From Ammoniphilus resinae (lineage in GTDB: Bacteria; Bacillota; Bacilli; Aneurinibacillales; RAOX-1), in contig NZ_JAGGKT010000010.1 of assembly GCF_017873965.1 (NCBI RefSeq), forward strand, positions 62,001 through 126,000: a DNA stretch of 64,000 nt, read 5' to 3'. The notes under the pieces were generated by a model. It was not told the origin of the DNA. It ran no database searches and saw nothing but the letters and a program-made list of their open reading frames with translations. Both the position numbers and the translations under genes were made by a program. Every line of letters starts with the position of its first letter. Within the stretch, counting starts at the first letter, position 1. Shown here piece by piece: positions 59,920 through 64,000 of this stretch.

Positions 59920-60612
59920 TTGAAGCAAGATTACACGATTAAATTAGAAGAAATAAAACTCGATGAAGGCGATATTAAAAATGGTGTATACGATTTATTG
60001 AAAAAAATGGTAATGAGAAGGGATTTCACACCAAATGAAAGATTAGATGCCTACGAGATTGCCAAGAAACTTGGAGTAAGCAGGACTCCTGTAAGAGATG
60101 CCTTAAATATGCTAGATAGTGAAGGCTTTGTTAAAACTTTACCGAGAAAAGGCACATTTGTTGTCGGAATGTATAAAGAAGACGTTATACATTTGTTTCA
60201 ATACCGGGAAATGGTGGAGTTATTTTCATTGAATGTAGGCTTTGAATATCTTCAAAAGAATATAGCTGTGCTGGAAAATCTCATCAATTACTGGGAGATG
60301 ATTCAAAATGATCGTGAGTATGATCGTGGTGAGATTATGGAAAACGACTCGAAGATTCACAAGTTTATTGTAGCTAGTTCGGAAAACCCTAAAATTATAA
60401 ATTCCTACGATAATTTACAATGCCATGTGAAGGTTGCTAGATCCTATTATCAGCCACATAAAAGATTGAATGAAACACATCAAGAACATAAGCAAATTTT
60501 ACAGTCGATCGAAAAAGGGGATAAGGAGGCTGCCAAAATCCATTTGAAAAATCACTTAGAAAATTCGAAAGAGAATTTACTTAGTCAATTGGAACTTACA
60601 AAGGTGTTTTAG
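59920..60612 (+). CDS. GntR-family (FCD domain) regulator
   Basis: A 230-residue protein. Winged helix FTPNERLDAYEIAKKLGVSRTPVRDALNMLDSEGFVKTLPRKGTFVV, then a FCD domain with REMVELFSLNVGFEYL, DSKIHKFIVASSENP and HQEHKQILQSIEKGDKEAAK. The TTG start is fixed by AGGAGG 6 bases before. It probably controls the sugar-acid genes around it; palindromes at 60725-60800 are candidate binding sites. Confidence 0.88.
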   Translation: MKQDYTIKLEEIKLDEGDIKNGVYDLLKKMVMRRDFTPNERLDAYEIAKKLGVSRTPVRDALNMLDSEGFVKTLPRKGTFVVGMYKEDVIHLFQYREMVELFSLNVGFEYLQKNIAVLENLINYWEMIQNDREYDRGEIMENDSKIHKFIVASSENPKIINSYDNLQCHVKVARSYYQPHKRLNETHQEHKQILQSIEKGDKEAAKIHLKNHLENSKENLLSQLELTKVF

Positions 60613-60724
60613 AATAAATGTCACTCTTAACTAAATAGTCGGTTATTAAATAATCTTAATTTTTGTAGTTTTTTATATTGAAAATATTGGCGAAAGATGC
60701 TATCTTTTCTTTAGCGAGTATATT

Positions 60725-60800
60725 ACCTGATATATTACATGAAATATCAAACGGTGTGTTTGTTGATATTTTTTGTGATATACCTCATGGTATATCAGGT
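60725..60800. promoter_or_regulatory. Cluster of inverted repeats between the GntR and SDR genes
   Basis: Three inverted repeats: ACCTGATATA with TATATCAGGT (60725-60734, 60791-60800), AATATCAA with TTGATATT (60743-60750, 60763-60770), and GATATACC with GGTATATC around TCAT (60777-60796). They share an AT-rich TGATATA motif, suggesting several sites for one dimeric regulator. Confidence 0.55.
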
Positions 60801-60901
60801 GAAATATAAGTATTCTGCGTTTACCGTGCGAGAATGTTACCTGGATACTTACTCGTGTTCTATGGTGTTTTTTAAAAATTGGAAGGGAAGGGGGAATTAG
60901 A

Positions 60902-61681
60902 TTGTTTAAAGACAAGGTAACAATCATTACGGGAGGAACTTCTGGCATAGGAGGGGCTTGTACTCGAATTTTTGCGGAGAGAGGCTCTAAGGTTGTGTTC
61001 ACCAGCAATAGAAGAGAAGAAGGGGAAGAATACGAAAAACAACTATTAAAAAATGGTTATGATTGTAAGTTCTTCGAATGTGACGTGGTCAATGAAGAAG
61101 AAATTATTCAGGTGATTCATGAAACCGTATCCAAATATGGAAAAGTCAACCATATTGTGAATAACGCTGGGGTACATATTTCGAAAATGATGGATGAATA
61201 TACCAATGAGGATTTTGATCGCTTGTTTACGATCAACGTAAAAAGTTATTTCTGGCACATGAAACATGCCATTCCCTATCTTAAAAAGGAAAGTGGGTCC
61301 ATTGTGAACATCGCTTCGGCCACGGGGAAGGTAGGGCAATACGCTGGATCCCTTTATGCAGCAACAAAAGGAGCCGTCATGTCCCTTACGAAATCTGCGG
61401 CACTGGACTATGCGAGAAGCCCTGTCAGAGTCAATGCGATCCTTCCTGGATTTGTAGATACCCCACTTCTTCAAAATTGGATCAACCAGCAAGCTGATCC
61501 CGAGTTGACAAGGAAGTTTTTAGGGAAAAATCAAGCCATTGGAAGGCTAACTGCTCCCGAAGAAATTGCTAGACTCGCTGCGTTCCTGGCTAGTGAAGAT
61601 GCCTCTACCGTAACAGGGGCGATTGTTGATGCGGATGGGGGAGCAACATTAGATTATTCTCCGGCAACTATTGAATACTAA
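60902..61681 (+). CDS. Short-chain dehydrogenase/reductase (classical SDR)
   Basis: A 259-residue protein. NAD(P) motif VTIITGGTSGIGGACTRIF, NNAGVHIS, Ser in IVNIASATGKVG, Tyr-Lys in LYAATKGAVMSL, and PGFVDTPLL. In fucose-type pathways SDRs oxidise sugar acids or the 2-keto-3-deoxy product, so a step after lactone opening is likely. The TTG start follows GGGAAGGGGG. Confidence 0.85.
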   Translation: MFKDKVTIITGGTSGIGGACTRIFAERGSKVVFTSNRREEGEEYEKQLLKNGYDCKFFECDVVNEEEIIQVIHETVSKYGKVNHIVNNAGVHISKMMDEYTNEDFDRLFTINVKSYFWHMKHAIPYLKKESGSIVNIASATGKVGQYAGSLYAATKGAVMSLTKSAALDYARSPVRVNAILPGFVDTPLLQNWINQQADPELTRKFLGKNQAIGRLTAPEEIARLAAFLASEDASTVTGAIVDADGGATLDYSPATIEY

Positions 61682-61704
61682 TTGTCATTTAAGGGAGGAG
61701 CCAA

Positions 61705-62541
61705 ATGAAAATTGATTCACACCAACATTACTGGAAACTAAGCAGAGGTGACTATGGTTGGTTGGAACCACATATGGAAAAGATCTACCGGGATTTTACT
61801 CCCGAAGATTTGCAACCCCATTTAGAAAAGTTCCAAATTGACAAAACGATTGTTGTCCAAGCAGCACCTACCATGGAAGAAACCGAGTATTTACTAGAGT
61901 TATATACAAAATATGAATCTATTGCTGGGGTTGTTGGCTGGATTGATATGGACTCAGATCAATTTAAGGAAAATTTCTTCCGTTTTCGTGAAAACGAAGG
62001 ATTTGTCGGAATACGACCGATGCTGCATGATATTGAGGACGACCGATGGATCTTACGCCCGAAAGTCATGAAGAACTTGGAAGTATTAATTGAAGAGGAT
62101 TTTCCTATCGACATTCTCATTCGTCCAAGACATTTGCCACATATTCTGGAAATGTTTGAGCAACTGCCCCAATTAAGGGCCGTGATCGATCATATTGCCA
62201 AACCACTGATTGCTAAAGGAATCCTAGAGCCGTGGAATGAGCAAATGAGACAAATTGCTGGTTATGAGAAAGTGATGTGTAAACTATCAGGGATGGTAAC
62301 AGAGGCGGATCACGAAAACTGGAAAGTAGAAGATCTGATTCCTTACGTTACCCATGTGGTTGAGATATTTGGAACAGATAAAGTGATGTATGGAAGCGAT
62401 TGGCCTGTTTGTCTTTTTGCAGGTAGCTATAGTGAAATACACAATGCCTTGACTGAAGCACTGCCTCAAAACTTATCCAAAGAACAATTAGCGGCGATCT
62501 TCGGTGACAATGCAAAGCATTTTTATAAGTTAAATCTATAG
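61705..62541 (+). CDS. Amidohydrolase 2 family, L-fuconolactonase-like
   Basis: A 278-residue metal-dependent TIM barrel: IDSHQHYWKL (His-x-His), TIVVQAAPTMEET, AVIDHIAKP (His), CKLSGM and VMYGSDWPVCL (Asp). WLEPHMEKIYRDFTPEDLQP is typical of the L-rhamnono/fuconolactonase group, which opens sugar-acid lactones. It sits 24 bases behind the SDR and close to the aldose dehydrogenase-like gene. GGGAGGAG precedes the ATG. Confidence 0.85.
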   Translation: MKIDSHQHYWKLSRGDYGWLEPHMEKIYRDFTPEDLQPHLEKFQIDKTIVVQAAPTMEETEYLLELYTKYESIAGVVGWIDMDSDQFKENFFRFRENEGFVGIRPMLHDIEDDRWILRPKVMKNLEVLIEEDFPIDILIRPRHLPHILEMFEQLPQLRAVIDHIAKPLIAKGILEPWNEQMRQIAGYEKVMCKLSGMVTEADHENWKVEDLIPYVTHVVEIFGTDKVMYGSDWPVCLFAGSYSEIHNALTEALPQNLSKEQLAAIFGDNAKHFYKLNL

Positions 62542-62580
62542 TAGTTACTATTCTAACAATCAATTAGGAGTGAAAAAGTC

Positions 62581-63660
62581 ATGTTAAAAAAGCACTGGTT
62601 AACTGGATTAATTATGGTACTAGCTTTTTCTTTGACTGGTTGTTCATCCGTTGTTACGACATCGGATTCTAAGAATTCACAGCCACCATCGAAAGAATCT
62701 GCGGCGCCTGGTAAGGATCAAGCATCTGAAAAAAAATACAAGTTTGCGGTAGTACCTGCTGGAGTTCATCCTTTTTTTGAACCGATGGAAGGGGCAGCGC
62801 AACAGGCTGCTAAGGATTTTGGATTCCCAGAAGTTACGTATCAATCACCACAAAAATGGAACCAGACAGAGCAAAATGTCATACTGGATGGATTAGTTGC
62901 GAAAGGTTATACAGGAATTGCGATGTTTCCAGCAGATCCTGTAGCATCAAATGAGGAAATCTCCAAAATTGTAAAACAAGGGATCCCTGTTATTGCTGTC
63001 GGCGGAAGTCCAGCAGAACCAACCGATACTCTTTTTACACTTGCAACCGATGTATATGAATCTGCCTACCAGGCCACACAGCACTTAATTAAGTCCATGG
63101 GAGATAAAGGGAATATCGTCCACCTTACGGGGTTAATTACAGACCCTAACACACAGCTGCGGATCAAAGCAGTAGAAACAGCTGTATCGGAACATCCGGA
63201 TGTAAAACTGATTCAAACGATCTCCGATATTGATGCTGCTGAACCAGCGCAGAATGCAATTAGCAGTTTGTTAGCAGCGAAACGCTCTGAGCTTGACGGA
63301 ATTGTGGCAACCGCATACATTCCTTCCGCTACTGTGGCAAGACAGTTCAAACAGCTGGGTGAAAATAGAATTAAGGCGATTCTAATAGATACCGACCAAT
63401 CCGTTTTAGACGGGATAAAGGAAGGGTATATTGAAGGTACCATGTCTCAGAACCCTTGGGGAATGGCTTATATCGCTTCCTATACTTTAAAACTATTAGA
63501 AGACGGATATACCTGGAAAGACGATGCACCCTACTTTATCAATGCCGGAACCTTCTTGGTTAACAAAGAAAACATCGATAACTATGATGATCTAGTAGAT
63601 CAAACAACAAAGGATATCTTAAAGGATTGGGAAACCAAATACCTTAATGCACCGAAATAA
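62581..63660 (+). CDS. Sugar ABC substrate-binding lipoprotein (Peripla_BP_4)
   Basis: A 359-residue lipoprotein: signal MLKKHWLTGLIMVLAFSL with lipobox LTGC, Ser/Pro-rich linker, then an RbsB-like fold (KFAVVPAGVHPFFEPMEGAAQQ, GIAMFPADPVASNEEISKIVKQGIPVIAVG, ILIDTDQSVLDGIKEGYIEGTMSQNPWGMAYI). It binds a monosaccharide for the permease encoded next. It probably delivers the sugar oxidised by the reductase at 58741. Confidence 0.9.
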   Translation: MLKKHWLTGLIMVLAFSLTGCSSVVTTSDSKNSQPPSKESAAPGKDQASEKKYKFAVVPAGVHPFFEPMEGAAQQAAKDFGFPEVTYQSPQKWNQTEQNVILDGLVAKGYTGIAMFPADPVASNEEISKIVKQGIPVIAVGGSPAEPTDTLFTLATDVYESAYQATQHLIKSMGDKGNIVHLTGLITDPNTQLRIKAVETAVSEHPDVKLIQTISDIDAAEPAQNAISSLLAAKRSELDGIVATAYIPSATVARQFKQLGENRIKAILIDTDQSVLDGIKEGYIEGTMSQNPWGMAYIASYTLKLLEDGYTWKDDAPYFINAGTFLVNKENIDNYDDLVDQTTKDILKDWETKYLNAPK

Positions 63661-63678
63661 GTCTAAGGAATGAAATAG

Positions 63679-63707
63679 AGATGTCCCTTCTCCTTGAAGG
63701 GACATCT
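63679..63707 (+). terminator. Hairpin between binding protein and permease genes
   Basis: AGATGTCCCTT pairs with AAGGGACATCT around CTCCTTG. With only a weak T tract it may act as a partial terminator or mRNA stabiliser. Confidence 0.6.
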
Positions 63708-63765
63708 CAAAATTTATGATCGATAGGAGAAGTCCATATTATGCTAGGTTAAGGAGGGAAAGTTC

Positions 63766-64000
63766 ATGTCACAGAAGATCATACAAAAATTAATAAAATG
63801 GGAAATGGCCGGTGTGATTTTGCCAATCCTGTTGATTAGCTTATTGCTTCATTTTTTAGCGGATGGTTTCTTAACCCCATTTAATCTCGATTCGCTTGCC
63901 TTAACAGTTGCCATCACAAGTATTGTGGGATTGTCACAATTGTTAACCCTTTCCATCGGACAGTTTAATCTCGCTTTAGGCTCCATGGGGGCCTTTACCG
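63766..64000 (+). CDS. Sugar ABC permease, RbsC type (3' end outside window)
   Basis: The first 78 residues: MSQKIIQKLIKWEMAGVILP, a first helix, then NLDSLALTVAITSIVGLSQLLTLSIGQFNLALGSMGAFT. The SIGQFNLALGSM stretch is the conserved G-x-N/D-L-S/A-x-G-S region of BPD_transp_2 permeases (RbsC, YtfT). AAGGAGGG precedes the ATG. Truncated by the window end. Confidence 0.8.
   Translation, partial: MSQKIIQKLIKWEMAGVILPILLISLLLHFLADGFLTPFNLDSLALTVAITSIVGLSQLLTLSIGQFNLALGSMGAFT

Noticed and set aside
60700-61008. Minus-strand frame with repeated IFH-IYH-type residues
   Set aside because: The residue repeats come from the inverted DNA repeats at 60725-60800, and the frame runs opposite the SDR gene.
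1-64000. CRISPR arrays, tRNA and rRNA genes
   Set aside because: No regularly spaced direct repeats and no tRNA or rRNA-like sequence were seen on reading; the repeats present are dispersed and palindromic.

Overview
The window looks like a chromosomal accessory region of a spore-former-type Firmicute (order Bacillales, most likely Bacillaceae). The base composition is AT-rich, Shine-Dalgarno sites are strong GGAGG types, TTG and GTG starts are frequent, and there are DUF1659/DUF2922/YvrJ cassettes, a Geobacillus-like group IIC intron maturase and an LplB/YtcP/YesL-type sugar operon. No rRNA, tRNA or CRISPR array was seen.

Layout. 1-2.7 kb: the end of a DUF262/DUF1524 (GmrSD-like) restriction gene, a frameshifted PD-(D/E)XK-like remnant and a decayed IS110 element. 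2.8-5.9 kb (minus strand): YvrJ-DUF2922-DUF1659 cassette, amidase, winged-helix protein and XRE regulator. 6-9.5 kb: type I holin-like toxin loci, a PQQ-type sugar dehydrogenase and a truncated activator. 9.5-16.5 kb: TRAP transporter, GntR regulator, aconitase-X large and small subunits and an FAD oxidoreductase, which together look like one hydroxy-acid catabolic operon. 16.5-18 kb: second cassette copy, nuclease remnant and another toxin locus. 18-27.4 kb: a glutathione island (glyoxalase I-like, YghU-like GST, glyoxalase II, BmrCD-like ABC exporter, gshF, CPYC thioredoxin-like protein). 27.4-30.5 kb: second PQQ dehydrogenase copy, ketopantoate reductase-like gene and a third, broken cassette copy.

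30.7-44 kb: a large catabolic operon with a TRAP importer, luciferase-like flavin monooxygenase, FMN reductase, a tautomerase only 58 residues long, two alpha/beta hydrolases, alcohol dehydrogenase, epimerase and IclR regulator. It also carries its own flavin-related genes: a riboflavin-synthesis-like protein with altered catalytic residues and a stand-alone riboflavin kinase. 44.2-48 kb: two group II introns, with one apparently inserted into the first bases of the other behind a terminator. 48.1-49.2 kb: a dus gene. 49.3-50.4 kb: a duplicated toxin locus and repeats. 50.4-58.4 kb: AraC-type membrane regulator with LplB/YtcP/lipoprotein sugar ABC genes, a small unknown gene, a PhyH-family dioxygenase and a YesL-like protein. 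58.7-64 kb: a fucose-type oxidative sugar pathway with its own ABC transporter, which runs off the end.

A palindromic dispersed repeat built around AAAGC(T)(A)GCGCTTT and a GGGGTC/GACCCC core recurs more than ten times and often lies exactly where a gene is broken. Together with the introns, IS110 remnant, duplicated toxin loci and duplicated dehydrogenase, this marks the window as a recombination-prone patchwork of catabolic operons. All names rest on motifs read from the sequence; no database search was run.
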